A DNA stretch of 64,000 nt from Schaalia georgiae DSM 6843 (GTDB lineage Bacteria; Actinomycetota; Actinomycetes; Actinomycetales; Actinomycetaceae), in NCBI RefSeq assembly GCF_000429245.1, contig NZ_AUBM01000009.1, forward strand, positions 1-64,000, given 5' to 3'. Made by a program: the position numbers and the translations under genes. Below are positions 16,841 to 25,297 of the stretch, one piece after another. The notes under the pieces are model-generated. The model searched no databases. It was not told where the DNA came from and worked only from the letters and a program-made list of their open reading frames with translations. Numbering within the stretch: position 1 is the first letter of the stretch; every line of letters begins with the position of its first letter.

Positions 16841-18223
16841 TCACGCCGAGGGCGCGGTGACGACCAGTGGGGCGTCCCCCGCGGGCGCTTCGATGTCCAG
16901 GCCCCCGCGCCCGTCGTGGGAGGCGCGCCCTCCGGCCATGGTGGCGCGCGCCCAGTCGTAGCCCGCGGGCAGCGCGCTGACGCGGCGCACCGACGGGTCG
17001 ACGAAGAGGGCGGCGCAGCCGGTGCGGGCGAGGACGCGCGCCCACCCGGCCCCCGAGGAGTGGCCGTCGGGCGCCCCGGACGAGGCGCCCTCCGCCGCGT
17101 CGAGGACCTCCACCTGGCCGAGGGGGGCGGTGGCGATCAGCTCCTCGCGGTGGCGGTCCATCCACGCGGCCATGCCCTCGAGGCACTGGACCTGCCCGTC
17201 CGGCAGGCAGCCGTCGGCGCGGGGCCCGACGTTGAGCAGCAGGCGCCCGCCCCGGGAGACCACGTCGATGAGGTGGCGCAGTGCGGCGGCTGCGCTGAGG
17301 TACTGGTCGGGGCCCTCGGCGCGGTTGTACCCGAAGGACAGGCCAACGCCCCGGCAGTTCTCCCACACGGCGCCGCCCTCCGCCTCGCCCATGTGCTGGT
17401 ACTCGGAGGTGAGGAAGTCGGCGTGGACCCCGCCGTAGCGGTCGTTGGTGACGCCCTCGGGGCGTGTGGTGTAGAAGTGCTCCAGCAGGCGCCCCAGCCC
17501 GTGCTCGCCGAAGTCCTTGCCCTCGTCGGGCCAATCGATGTCGTTCCACAAGACGTCGGGGCGGTAACGGTCGATGAGGTCGCGGGCGTGCTCGTAGCAG
17601 TAGCGCGCGTAGTCGGCGTCCTTGGGGCGGCACACGTCCTTGCAGTCCTCCTCGGAGAGGATGGGCGGGTGGGGCCGGTAGTGCCAGTCGAGGCCCCCGG
17701 AGTAGTACAGGCCCACGCGCAGGCCCGCGTCGCGCACGGCGTCGGCGAATCCGGCGACGAGGTCGCGCCTCGGCCCGCGCCGGACGGTGTTGCGGCTGCC
17801 GGTCCCGGGGGCGTCCCACAGGGTGACGCCATCGTGGTGCTTGGTGGTGAGCACCGCGTAGTGCCCCCCTGCGCGCCTGAACAGGTCTGCCCACGAGGCG
17901 GGGTCGAAGGCGCTGGGGTCCCACATGTCGAGGAACGCCTCGTAATCGAGGGATCCGTAGAGGCTGCGATGGCGCTCGGCAGCGGGCGAGCCGGGGATGC
18001 GGATGGTGTTGTAGTACCACTCGGCGTAGGAGTTGTGGGTGAACCAGGCCCTCCAGTCGTCCTCGGCGCCGAGCTCCCCGTGGTCTTCGGCCCACGCGGG
18101 CACCGAGTAGGGGCCCCAGTGGACGAAGAACCCCAGGGGGGCGTCGCGGTACCACTGCGGGGTGGGGCGGCGCAGGTCCTCCCAGGTCCGGGCGCGCGGG
18201 GCGGGGGCGGGTCGCGGGTCCAT
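16841..18223 (-). CDS. Alpha-L-fucosidase, GH29
   Basis: This 460-residue protein has the GH29 layout: an early G-F-F-V-H-W-G-P-Y-S motif, T-K-H-H-D-G-V-T-L-W-D at about residue 125, V-L-W-N-D-I-D-W-P carrying the nucleophile Asp, and L-L-L-N-V-G-P-R-A-D-G. It hydrolyses alpha-L-fucosyl linkages. No signal peptide is visible, so it should act inside the cell on oligosaccharides brought in by the ABC importer encoded just upstream. Its start lies 1 nt after the permease stop, implying translational coupling. Confidence 0.88.
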   Translation of the reverse strand: MDPRPAPAPRARTWEDLRRPTPQWYRDAPLGFFVHWGPYSVPAWAEDHGELGAEDDWRAWFTHNSYAEWYYNTIRIPGSPAAERHRSLYGSLDYEAFLDMWDPSAFDPASWADLFRRAGGHYAVLTTKHHDGVTLWDAPGTGSRNTVRRGPRRDLVAGFADAVRDAGLRVGLYYSGGLDWHYRPHPPILSEEDCKDVCRPKDADYARYCYEHARDLIDRYRPDVLWNDIDWPDEGKDFGEHGLGRLLEHFYTTRPEGVTNDRYGGVHADFLTSEYQHMGEAEGGAVWENCRGVGLSFGYNRAEGPDQYLSAAAALRHLIDVVSRGGRLLLNVGPRADGCLPDGQVQCLEGMAAWMDRHREELIATAPLGQVEVLDAAEGASSGAPDGHSSGAGWARVLARTGCAALFVDPSVRRVSALPAGYDWARATMAGGRASHDGRGGLDIEAPAGDAPLVVTAPSA

Positions 18224-18224
18224 G

Positions 18225-19082
18225 TCAGCGGCCCCCGAACGCGCCCAGTGCGACGCCTTTTTCCAGCTGTTTCTGCAAGAAGACGACGATGATGATCGAA
18301 GGGATCGTCGTCATGGCGACGGCGGCCATCATGGGCCCCCAGTCGGTCCCCCGCTCGCCGGAGAACATCTGCAGGCCCAGGGGGATGGTCGCCATATTGC
18401 GGTCGTTGATGGCGATGAGCGGCCACAGGAAGGTCGACCAGTAGTCGATGAAGGCGAAGACGCCGACCACCAGGATCGGGGCTTTGAGCAGCGGCAGCAG
18501 GATGCGGGTGAGGATCTGGAAGTCGCCGCACCCGTCGATGCGCGCGGCCTCTTCGAACTCGTGGGGCAGGCTCATGAGGAACTGGCGGATCAGGAAGGCG
18601 CCGAACGCCCCGAAGGCGAAGGGCACGATGAGCGCGAAGTAGGAGTTGATGAGCCCCATGCGCTGCATCCCGATGTACAGGGGGATGACGAGGACCTCCT
18701 GGGGCAGCACGAGCGTGCCCAGGAAGAGCAGGAAGAGGTGGTCCCGGAACTTGAACTTCAGGCGCGCGAAGGCGTAGGCGGACAGGACGGACACGGTCAT
18801 GACCAGCAGTGATCCCACCAGGGACACGATGAAGGAGTTGAGGATGACGCGCCCGAAGGGGATGGTGGTGAGGGCCGAGGAGTAGTTCGACCAGGCGACT
18901 TCGCTGCCCACGGGCGAGATGCCCGAGGTGAAGACCTCGGTGGTGGGTTTGAGCGAGGTCGCGATCATCCACGCGAAGGGGAAGAGGAAGGCGACGGCGA
19001 TGACGGTCATGGCCACCGCGGACACGACCCGGCCGATCCTGCGGGACAGCGGCTTGCGGTTGGCGGAGGGAGTCTCAGGCAT
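18225..19082 (-). CDS. Carbohydrate ABC permease, MalG type
   Basis: This 285-residue CUT1 permease has about six transmembrane segments and the EAA loop E-F-E-E-A-A-R-I-D-G-C-G that contacts the ATPase. It pairs with the MalF-type permease upstream, and the two genes overlap by 8 bp. No ATPase gene lies here, as is usual for CUT1 systems sharing a common MsmK/MsiK-type ATPase. Confidence 0.9.
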   Translation of the reverse strand: MPETPSANRKPLSRRIGRVVSAVAMTVIAVAFLFPFAWMIATSLKPTTEVFTSGISPVGSEVAWSNYSSALTTIPFGRVILNSFIVSLVGSLLVMTVSVLSAYAFARLKFKFRDHLFLLFLGTLVLPQEVLVIPLYIGMQRMGLINSYFALIVPFAFGAFGAFLIRQFLMSLPHEFEEAARIDGCGDFQILTRILLPLLKAPILVVGVFAFIDYWSTFLWPLIAINDRNMATIPLGLQMFSGERGTDWGPMMAAVAMTTIPSIIIVVFLQKQLEKGVALGAFGGR

Positions 19083-19995
19083 CGTAGTTCACCCACTTCT
19101 TCTGCTGGCTGAATTGGAGGGCGGTGAGGACCATGACGATGACGAAGAGGATCCAGGCCATCGCCGAGGCGTACCCGAGCTTGTCGAAGGAGAAGCCGTT
19201 GCGGTACAGGGCGAGCACGATGGTGTTGGTGGCCTCGCCGGGGCCGCCCTTGGTGAGCATGTAGGGCTGGGCGAATACTTTGAAGGCGCCGATGACGGTC
19301 ATGATGGTGCAGAAGAACACGGTCGGGGAGATCATCGGGAAGACGACTTTGAAGAAGCGCTGCCAGCCGGTGGTGCCGTCGATCTTGGCGGCCTCGAGCA
19401 CGGAGGTGTTGAGGCCGTTGAGCCCGGCGGTGAGGACGACGATGTTGTAGCCCAGGCCCTGCCACAGGCTCATCATGAGCAGGGAGCCCATGGCGAGCAC
19501 CGGGTGGTTGAGCCACGGCACGGGGCCGAGGCCGGCTTTGCCGAGCGCGGAGTTGACGACCCCCTGGTCGTCGAGCAGGAGCCTCCAGATGAGGGCGTTG
19601 CCCGCCATGGGTGTGACGACGGGGATGAAGAAGATCACGCGCAGCAGGCGGGACCAGAAGTCCGACAGGTGCTGGAGCCAGTAGGACAGCCCGAGCGAGA
19701 TCACCAGGTTGAGGATCGTGTAGCTGATGGCGAAGATGACGGTGTTGCGCAGGATCGTCCAGAAGGCGGGGTCCTCGCCACTGAGCATGCGCTGGTAGTT
19801 GCCGGCTCCCACGAACTTCGCCTGGCCGAAGAGGGACCAGTCGAAGAAGGAGATGACCAGGGAGGCGACCAGGGGGATGAGGATGAACAGCAGGAAGCCG
19901 CTCATCCCCGGGGCGAGGTAGGCGAGCGCGCGGAGGCCGTCGCCCCGTTTGCGCGCGCGCTGCGGTGGTGCCTGAGTAGCGGCAGCGGTACTCAT
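19075..19995 (-). CDS. Carbohydrate ABC permease, MalF type
   Basis: This 306-residue CUT1 permease has six predicted membrane segments and the EAA loop (V-L-E-A-A-K-I-D-G-T-T-G). It forms the importer core with the downstream MalG-type protein. It starts at ATG 19995, 234 bp after the binding-protein gene. Confidence 0.9.
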   Translation of the reverse strand: MSTAAATQAPPQRARKRGDGLRALAYLAPGMSGFLLFILIPLVASLVISFFDWSLFGQAKFVGAGNYQRMLSGEDPAFWTILRNTVIFAISYTILNLVISLGLSYWLQHLSDFWSRLLRVIFFIPVVTPMAGNALIWRLLLDDQGVVNSALGKAGLGPVPWLNHPVLAMGSLLMMSLWQGLGYNIVVLTAGLNGLNTSVLEAAKIDGTTGWQRFFKVVFPMISPTVFFCTIMTVIGAFKVFAQPYMLTKGGPGEATNTIVLALYRNGFSFDKLGYASAMAWILFVIVMVLTALQFSQQKKWVNYDA

Positions 19996-20124
19996 TGTTG
20001 TCCTTACTGTGGGGTACGAGGCGGGGGCCGGGTCGCGCTTGTGCGGCGGCCGGGCGGCGCTGGAACCGGAGGGCCGGGCGGCCAGTGCTCGTGGTGCGCG
20101 GGTGGCGCACCCGGGGGGGCGCGG

Positions 20125-20150
20125 CGGGGCCCGCGGGTAGCAGGGCCCCG
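20125..20150 (-). terminator. Possible attenuating hairpin inside the CUT1 operon
   Basis: An 8-bp perfect stem (CGGGGCCC/GGGCCCCG, 10-nt loop) lies in the 234-bp gap between the binding-protein and permease genes. Such hairpins often keep binding-protein expression above that of the permeases. The rest of the gap is G+C-rich with no gene. Confidence 0.4.
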
Positions 20151-20229
20151 GGTCCGCGCGGCCGGTGGCCGCCGCTCGGTGGTTCGGAGTCGGCGCGGCC
20201 CGGCCCCCTGCCTCGTTGGTCGTGTGGTG

Positions 20230-21486
20230 TCAGCCGGCGGTCTTGGCGAGGTCGCCCAGGATGTCGGCCGCTGTGCGTGTTCCGCGGTACCCTTCGGGCG
20301 AGTACTGCTCGAAGGAGGTGTTGATCTGGTTCCACGTGTTGGTGGTCACCAGGGGCGTGCCGTTCTCCAGGAGGGCTTTGACGGCTGCGACGTTGCCCTC
20401 GGGCTTGTTGGCCGCCCACTTGTCGATGGCGGATTCGATGGAGGGGACGGTCCCCTGCTTCTCGGCGACCGAGCCGATGACCTCGGGGGTGACCAGCTGC
20501 TTGAGGACGTTGAAGGCGGCCTTCTTGTCGGGGCAGCTCTTGGAGATGCCGAAGCCGGAGCCCTGGATGACGGCGCGGGGCTGGCCGGTGGGCGTGGGCA
20601 GGACGGCGACGCCGAGGTCTTCGCCGAGGGACTTCTCGAAGGTGCCGTACATCCAGGGGCCGTCGACGATCATGGCGGCGGTGCCGTTCTGGAAGGCGCC
20701 CTGTGAGGGTCCGTCGGCGTCGGCGGCGTTGGGGGCGGCGGCGACGCCCTCCTTGGCGACCAGGTCGAAGGCGAATTGCATGCCGTCGACGAACTTCTGC
20801 TCGGTGATGGTGACCTTCCCGTCGCGCGAGACGTCGCCGCCGAAGGCGATGGCGAAGTCGCCGGCCGCGTTGGCCATCAGGGAGGCCTTGACGGCGAGGC
20901 CGTACTTGCCGTCACCGGTGAGGGCCTTGGCGTCCTTGACGAACTGCTCGGTGGTGTAGGCGGTGGTGGGTTCCTCCAGGCCCGCCGCTTTGAAGGACGC
21001 CTTGTTGTAGAAGAGGACGTCGGGCTCGGCGTCGTAGGGCAGGGCCAGGACATGGCCGTCGACGGTCATGCCCTGCATCATGGCGGCGTTGTAGTCGCTG
21101 GCCTGGATACCGGCCTCCTTCATGTACTCGTCGAGGGGCTCGAGGATGCCGGAGATCTCCTGGGCGCGGGCGGCCTGGGTGGTGAGGATGCAGGGCGCGT
21201 CGGAGGCGACCATGCGGGTCTTCACCTTGGTCCAGTAGTCGTTGAAGGAGGGGCCGTCGAAGGTGAGAGTGAAGTTGGGGTCCTTCTCCTTGGCGGCATC
21301 GACGAACGCCTGCCACTGGGCGCGGTCGTTCTCGGTGGAGACCCACGTGTACATCTGGGTGGTTTGGGCGCCGCCCGAGCCGGACTGGGCGGTTCCCGAG
21401 GAGCAGGCGGTGATGGCGAGGGGCGCCAGCAGCGCGACGGCGGCCAGTGCGGCCGCTCGAGCGGAGCGCGGGGTGTGGGGACGCAT
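20230..21486 (-). CDS. Extracellular sugar-binding lipoprotein (CUT1)
   Basis: This 418-residue family 1 solute-binding protein has a signal peptide and lipobox (L-A-I-T-A-C). Visible landmarks are A-L-P-Y-D-A-E-P-D-V-L-F-Y-N-K and G-T-A-A-M-I-V-D-G-P-W-M, both typical of oligosaccharide binders. It captures the substrate of this importer. The linked intracellular GH29 enzyme suggests a fucosylated oligosaccharide, which is inference. Confidence 0.9.
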   Translation of the reverse strand: MRPHTPRSARAAALAAVALLAPLAITACSSGTAQSGSGGAQTTQMYTWVSTENDRAQWQAFVDAAKEKDPNFTLTFDGPSFNDYWTKVKTRMVASDAPCILTTQAARAQEISGILEPLDEYMKEAGIQASDYNAAMMQGMTVDGHVLALPYDAEPDVLFYNKASFKAAGLEEPTTAYTTEQFVKDAKALTGDGKYGLAVKASLMANAAGDFAIAFGGDVSRDGKVTITEQKFVDGMQFAFDLVAKEGVAAAPNAADADGPSQGAFQNGTAAMIVDGPWMYGTFEKSLGEDLGVAVLPTPTGQPRAVIQGSGFGISKSCPDKKAAFNVLKQLVTPEVIGSVAEKQGTVPSIESAIDKWAANKPEGNVAAVKALLENGTPLVTTNTWNQINTSFEQYSPEGYRGTRTAADILGDLAKTAG

Positions 21487-21591
21487 TGTGGTTCCTCTCC
21501 GTGGGGGAACGCAGCGGGTTCGGCACCGGCTGCATCGTGGTGCTCCGGCGCCTGGTCGGCCGCGATTCGTCGTCGAACGTGACTGTTGGAA

Positions 21592-21607
21592 GGTAGCACG
21601 TGTTACC
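21592..21607 (-). promoter_or_regulatory. LacI-like operator upstream of the CUT1 operon
   Basis: GGTAGCACGTGTTACC is a 16-bp palindrome with a single mismatched pair and a CACGTG core. A minus-strand TTGTCA lies next to it. Size and symmetry suit a LacI-family repressor, but none is encoded nearby. Confidence 0.45.
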
Positions 21608-22287
21608 AGGTCATGACAATAGGATATTCAGACTTTTGTGGCGGACGTTCTCTCATCCGTTGTGGACATATTCCCCGATGGGATTCCAATGGTTCACGTC
21701 ACCGTTGATCAGCACTGGAACAACGGTCCCCGAACGTACCAACTCGAACAGTGCCATCAACGCACATTTAGTATGGCACAGATCATATGAAGTGTCCGAT
21801 GGTGCCGATCGGGAGCGGGGCCGGGGCGGGCCCCAACTTCCACCAACTTCTATTTCGTCAAAATTAGAAGTTACAAGACGTATGAAAGGAGCGGACGACG
21901 GTGTCCCGAGGACCCCTCCCCTCCCCCCGCCTCACGCGCTGACCGCAGGCACTACCGCCGGACGAGGCGGGTCCGGTGCGGACTCGCAGACGCGACTTGG
22001 GACTCTGGGCCAGGCCGGAGTGCCGACGTTCGTTCCGGCCGCTGAGAGCGACTTAGCCGCACCGATTCGGGCTTGGGTCGGCCTTATTCCGCGAGGCGCC
22101 TGAGATCTGGGGGCCTCCTGCCACACACCGACCTAACATTTTACGCCCATCTCATTTAACATTTTACGCCGATGGTGATGAACACCCTGCGCGCCCTCAG
22201 TGTTCAAGGGCGCGGGCCGCGCCGCACGGAGCGCGCCACCGCCTGACCCCGTGGCGATCGCTATCCGCGGCTCGGCGATCCGTTCAG
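21608..22287. other. Long intergenic stretch with degraded-looking DNA
   Basis: I find no supportable gene. The part from 21608 to 21880 is lower in G+C than its surroundings. An inverted repeat ACTTCTA...TAGAAGT lies at 21846-21871. Two direct copies of TAACATTTTACGCC lie at 22134-22147 and 22157-22170. The minus strand at about 21640-21780 reads as a protein-like fragment ending in a stop, possibly a gene remnant. Confidence 0.4.
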
Positions 22288-22470
22288 TGGTCCAAAATGC
22301 GTCTGAGTCGCGGGCGGAAATCGGGGCCTGTCGGGCGTGTGGTCCAAAAAGCGTCTGAGTCTACGTGAATTCGCCCGGATCCGGTCAAAACCGTCTAACT
22401 CAGACGGATTTTGGATCACCCCGCCGCTGTGCCACCCAGACGCGGCGAAACCCAGACGCATTTTGGACCA
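22288..22470. repeat. 183-bp dyad-symmetric repeat element, copy 2
   Basis: Repeats lie at 22288-22308 and 22340-22360 (forward) and 22398-22418 and 22450-22470 (reverse), again with spacers of exactly 31, 37 and 31 bp. The central spacer contains CCGGATCCGG on the dyad axis. The 31-bp spacers differ from those of copy 1. From 22471 to 22755 I see no gene. Confidence 0.85.
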
Positions 22471-22760
22471 CTCTGCCCACTGCCATCATACCCACGCGCG
22501 CGACCCCCCGTATGCGCCACCCTCATCGCCCCACAAAGCACGCTCCAGCGCGCCCCCCGCGGAGCACACTCTTCGCAGGGCGAACCACCGCCTGGCGCCC
22601 ACGCGCGTCGTCATCGTCGCCCCGCAGGGCACAAGGGCAACTCCGAGTGGATGGGCGGCCTCCCGCCCGTGCCCCTCCCAGCAGGCGTGGCGGGAGATGC
22701 AGGTTCCCGAGTAAAGACACGCCCCAGTTGGCCCCCGGCGGCACCGGGAGCCCCGTACTA

Positions 22761-22778
22761 TAGATAGGTACCTATCTA
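22761..22778 (+). promoter_or_regulatory. Perfect 18-bp palindrome ahead of the BrxA-like gene
   Basis: TAGATAGGTACCTATCTA is fully self-complementary and ends 11 nt before the start codon. A -10-like TACTAT overlaps its left edge (22756-22761). It is a strong candidate operator for a dimeric repressor, possibly the lost BREX regulator. Confidence 0.6.
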
Positions 22779-22789
22779 CAGCCGAGGAG

Positions 22790-23371
22790 ATGACGCCGAC
22801 GATGCTGCCCGCCTACTCCTCCGCGCAAACCGTGGGCGGCCTGGTCAATCCGGGGACCGTTGAGGCGGCGGGGCTCCTGGCGGACGGGATGCCTGTGCGC
22901 GCGGTCAACGACCGCCTGGTGGCCGACAACCTCACGCGCACTCAGTCCTCCCAGAACCGCAGGCGCCTGGCCACCACGACGACGCGCCACCTCTCGCACC
23001 TCGGTCCGGACGCGCTCGCGCACGTCGCCCAGGCAAGGCCCGGTTTCGAGTTGCTGCTGTGGTTGGCCATCGTCAGCGAGGCGCGCCTGTTCGCCGACTG
23101 CGCGCGCGACGCGGTGTGGGAGGCGCTGGTGCTGGTGGAGCGGCCGTTCCGCGTAGCGGATTTCGACGAGTTCTGGCGGCTCAAGGCCCTCACAGAGCCG
23201 AGCCTGGCGGCTCTGTCGGCGGCGAACCGTAAAAGGCAGCGCAGCGTGTTCCTGCGTTGTTTACGGGAGGCGGGTTTCATCGACGATCCGCGCGCGCTTC
23301 GGAACTGCGCAGGACCATGGGCTTCACCTTCAGCGCGCAACGGGCGGAGTAGGACCCCAGTCGTCGCGTAA
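22790..23371 (+). CDS. brxA: BrxA-like (DUF1819) protein with replaced C-terminus
   Basis: This 193-residue protein matches the helical DUF1819/BrxA pattern: an N-terminal Y-S-S-A-Q-T, a G-M-P-V-R-A-V-N-D-R-L-V-A-D-N-L segment, R-R-R-L-A-T-T-T-T-R-H-L, L-A-I-V-S-E-A-R-L-F-A-D and the closing L-R-C-L-R-E-A-G-F-I. BrxA is a small DNA-binding component of BREX phage defence. After about residue 165 the sequence no longer looks like the family and runs antisense into RhuM DNA. No brxB, brxC, pglX or pglZ follows, so this is an orphan scar of a BREX locus. ATG 22790 touches GAGGAG; ATG 22802 is an alternative. Function today is doubtful. Confidence 0.6.
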   Translation: MTPTMLPAYSSAQTVGGLVNPGTVEAAGLLADGMPVRAVNDRLVADNLTRTQSSQNRRRLATTTTRHLSHLGPDALAHVAQARPGFELLLWLAIVSEARLFADCARDAVWEALVLVERPFRVADFDEFWRLKALTEPSLAALSAANRKRQRSVFLRCLREAGFIDDPRALRNCAGPWASPSARNGRSRTPVVA

Positions 23372-23900
23372 ATGTCGATGACTATTTGATAGAAGCGCCT
23401 CTCTGAGAGCCTGATCTCACGGATCTGCTCAAGCAGCTCCTCGAAGTAGCCCTCACCGAGGATCTTCCCGGCCTCCATGCGCTCCTTGTCAAGAACATTG
23501 CCGTGCAAGATGAAGTCGCGAACGATCCTCGTCGCCCATTGACGGAACTGTGTCGCGCACAGAAAGTTCACGTGGTAACCAACGGAGATGATCGCATCAA
23601 GATTGTAGTGGTCAACATTGCGCGAAATCTGGCAACCGCCCTCTTGCTGAACTATCCGGAAATTCCGGATAGTTGCCCGCTTCACAAGCTCCTCCATGTC
23701 ATAGAAGTCTTTCGGATGCTCATTCACCGTATGTGCGTCAGCACCGAAGAACTTGCGCCATGAGTTTCTGACTCAACCAAATCATCTGCTCGTCGTAACG
23801 GACTTCGATTCCCAGAGCCTCGTCGGTAGTGAAGACGAGGAAGTCACCCGAACTATGGTGGACAAGCGTTCGACCAAATATCGACAATCTCCTTGATCAT
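23345..23900 (-). pseudogene. RhuM-family gene, frameshifted and 3' truncated
   Basis: Minus-strand reading begins at ATG 23900 with GGAGG 7 nt upstream and M-I-K-E-I-V-D-I-W, the usual RhuM start. After a frame change comes S-S-G-D-F-L-V-F-T, then I-W-L-S-Q-K-L-M-A-Q-V. A second frame change near 23750 leads to Y-N-L-D-A-I-I-S-V-G-Y, F-R-Q-W-A-T-R-I and L-S-E-R-R-F-Y-Q-I-V-I-D-I-Y-A-T. The similarity stops there, at the junction with the BrxA-like gene, so roughly the C-terminal half of RhuM is lost. RhuM genes often travel with defence islands. At least two frameshifts make it non-functional. Confidence 0.7.
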
Positions 23901-24063
23901 ATGCACACCTCCAGGACGGGTGGAAACTCATCCCCCTTGGGCCGCCACAGCGCCTCCCACCACCACCGACATTACGATCGCCAACGTCGCGCCCGCAACG
24001 CGGCATCATTCCCACCGCACCGCCGTCACCATCACGCTTTCCACCACTACCAACACTGCCGGT

Positions 24064-24079
24064 TGTTTCACGTGAAACA
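24064..24079. promoter_or_regulatory. parS: parS site 1
   Basis: Perfect 16-bp TGTTTCACGTGAAACA, the conserved ParB-loading site, in non-coding DNA. Confidence 0.95.
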
Positions 24080-24102
24080 TCCCGACCTCGCAGAACGCCC
24101 AT

Positions 24103-24118
24103 TGTTTCACGTGAAACA
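24103..24118. promoter_or_regulatory. parS: parS site 2
   Basis: Second perfect parS, 39 bp (centre to centre) from site 1. The surrounding stretch 23901-24370 holds no other feature I can support. Confidence 0.95.
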
Positions 24119-24370
24119 ACCGGCGTTTTCACGGCTCGCCAAGTCGATGCCGCACCCTCTGTCGAAGAAGTGAGCCTGCGCAGCCGCTCATCAGCGACGA
24201 CGCCAACAGCGCGCTCAACAGCCGACCAGCCCCGCCTCGCGGCCTGGGCCCGGGGGACCGTCCACCACGGCTACAGAGAGCGTTCCCACCAACGAGGGAC
24301 AACCCTCCGCCGAAGACACTCACCAACAAGGGACACCCCCACCAGCAAGCGCACTCCGCCACCGACCCCG

Positions 24371-25297
24371 TCAACCGCGGGCAGTGGTCACCCCCCGGGG
24401 CAGCCCCCGCCTCGCTGCCCTGGCCTTCGCGAGTGCGCCGTGGCGGGGTGCGAAGACCCAGGCGAGGGCGAAGAACCCGATGAGCACTAGGACGATCGTC
24501 GCACCGGTGGGAACGTCGATGGACCATGAGAGGTAGAGGCCGACGATCCCGGCCAGCGCCCCCAGGGCGGGCGACAGCCACATCATGGTGAAGAGGCGGT
24601 CGGTGAGCAGGCGCGCGATCGAGGCGGGAGCGACCAGCAGGGCGAGCACGAGCACGTTCCCAATGGTCTGCACGGAGATCACCACCGCCAGGGCGACGGC
24701 CGTGTACAGTACCAGGTCCGTGACAAGGATCTTCACTCCCGCCACGCGCGCGGTCTCGCGGTCCAGGGTGACGGCCACGATCCACCTGTGGAAGACGCAC
24801 AGCAGGGTGAGCACCACCACTCCCCCGCCGATGGCGACCGGCACGTCAGACGCAGGAACCCCGGTGATCGACCCGAAGAGGAAGTCCTGCAGGCTGCCCG
24901 CGTAGCCTGGAGCGCGCGCGATGATGACGACCCCCAGGGCGAAGGCGCCGACGAAGAGCACTCCGATGATCGAGTCCTCCTTGAGGCGCCGACTGTGGGA
25001 GAGCAAGGCGACCAGGAGCGCCGTGGCCACGCCCGCTATCGCGCCGCCGAGCACCAGCGACCCCGATGTGAGGAAGGCGATGGCCAGCCCGGGGAACACG
25101 GAGTGCGCCACCGCGTCTCCGATGAACGCCATTCCGCGCAGCACCACGTGCACGCCGACAGCGCCGCACACCACGGCGGCGACGACCGCCATGAGGAGTG
25201 CGCGCGGCAAGAACGCAAGAACCGGATTCGTCAGGTCCCGTAGGAAGTCGACGGGGCTGAGGAACTCGGTGGTGCGCACGATCACTGCCCCGTTCAC
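24371..25297 (-). CDS. Anchored-repeat-type metal ABC transporter permease
   Basis: This 308-residue ZnuB/MntB-family permease has about eight hydrophobic segments and the family stretch G-D-A-V-A-H-S-V-F-P-G-L-A near residue 60. It should move a divalent metal (zinc or manganese) across the membrane. It starts at GTG 25297, overlapping the ATPase stop by 4 bp (GTGA). It is the last gene of a five-gene operon with choice-of-anchor M proteins, known as the 'anchored repeat-type ABC transporter' locus of actinobacteria. Confidence 0.85.
   Translation of the reverse strand: MNGAVIVRTTEFLSPVDFLRDLTNPVLAFLPRALLMAVVAAVVCGAVGVHVVLRGMAFIGDAVAHSVFPGLAIAFLTSGSLVLGGAIAGVATALLVALLSHSRRLKEDSIIGVLFVGAFALGVVIIARAPGYAGSLQDFLFGSITGVPASDVPVAIGGGVVVLTLLCVFHRWIVAVTLDRETARVAGVKILVTDLVLYTAVALAVVISVQTIGNVLVLALLVAPASIARLLTDRLFTMMWLSPALGALAGIVGLYLSWSIDVPTGATIVLVLIGFFALAWVFAPRHGALAKARAARRGLPRGVTTARG

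Noticed and set aside
21600-22103. Plus-strand frame of 167 codons upstream of the CUT1 operon
   Set aside because: There is no ribosome site, the composition changes midway, and it covers a probable promoter, an operator-like site and repeats.
13696-22470. The two repeat clusters as CRISPR arrays
   Set aside because: Repeats are only four per cluster, change orientation around a centre, and the two clusters share spacing rather than array growth. No cas gene is present.
23782-24132. Minus-strand frame of 116 codons across two parS sites
   Set aside because: It runs in the wrong frame over the RhuM pseudogene start and through non-coding DNA; the V-S-R-E-T peptides in it are only parS read through.
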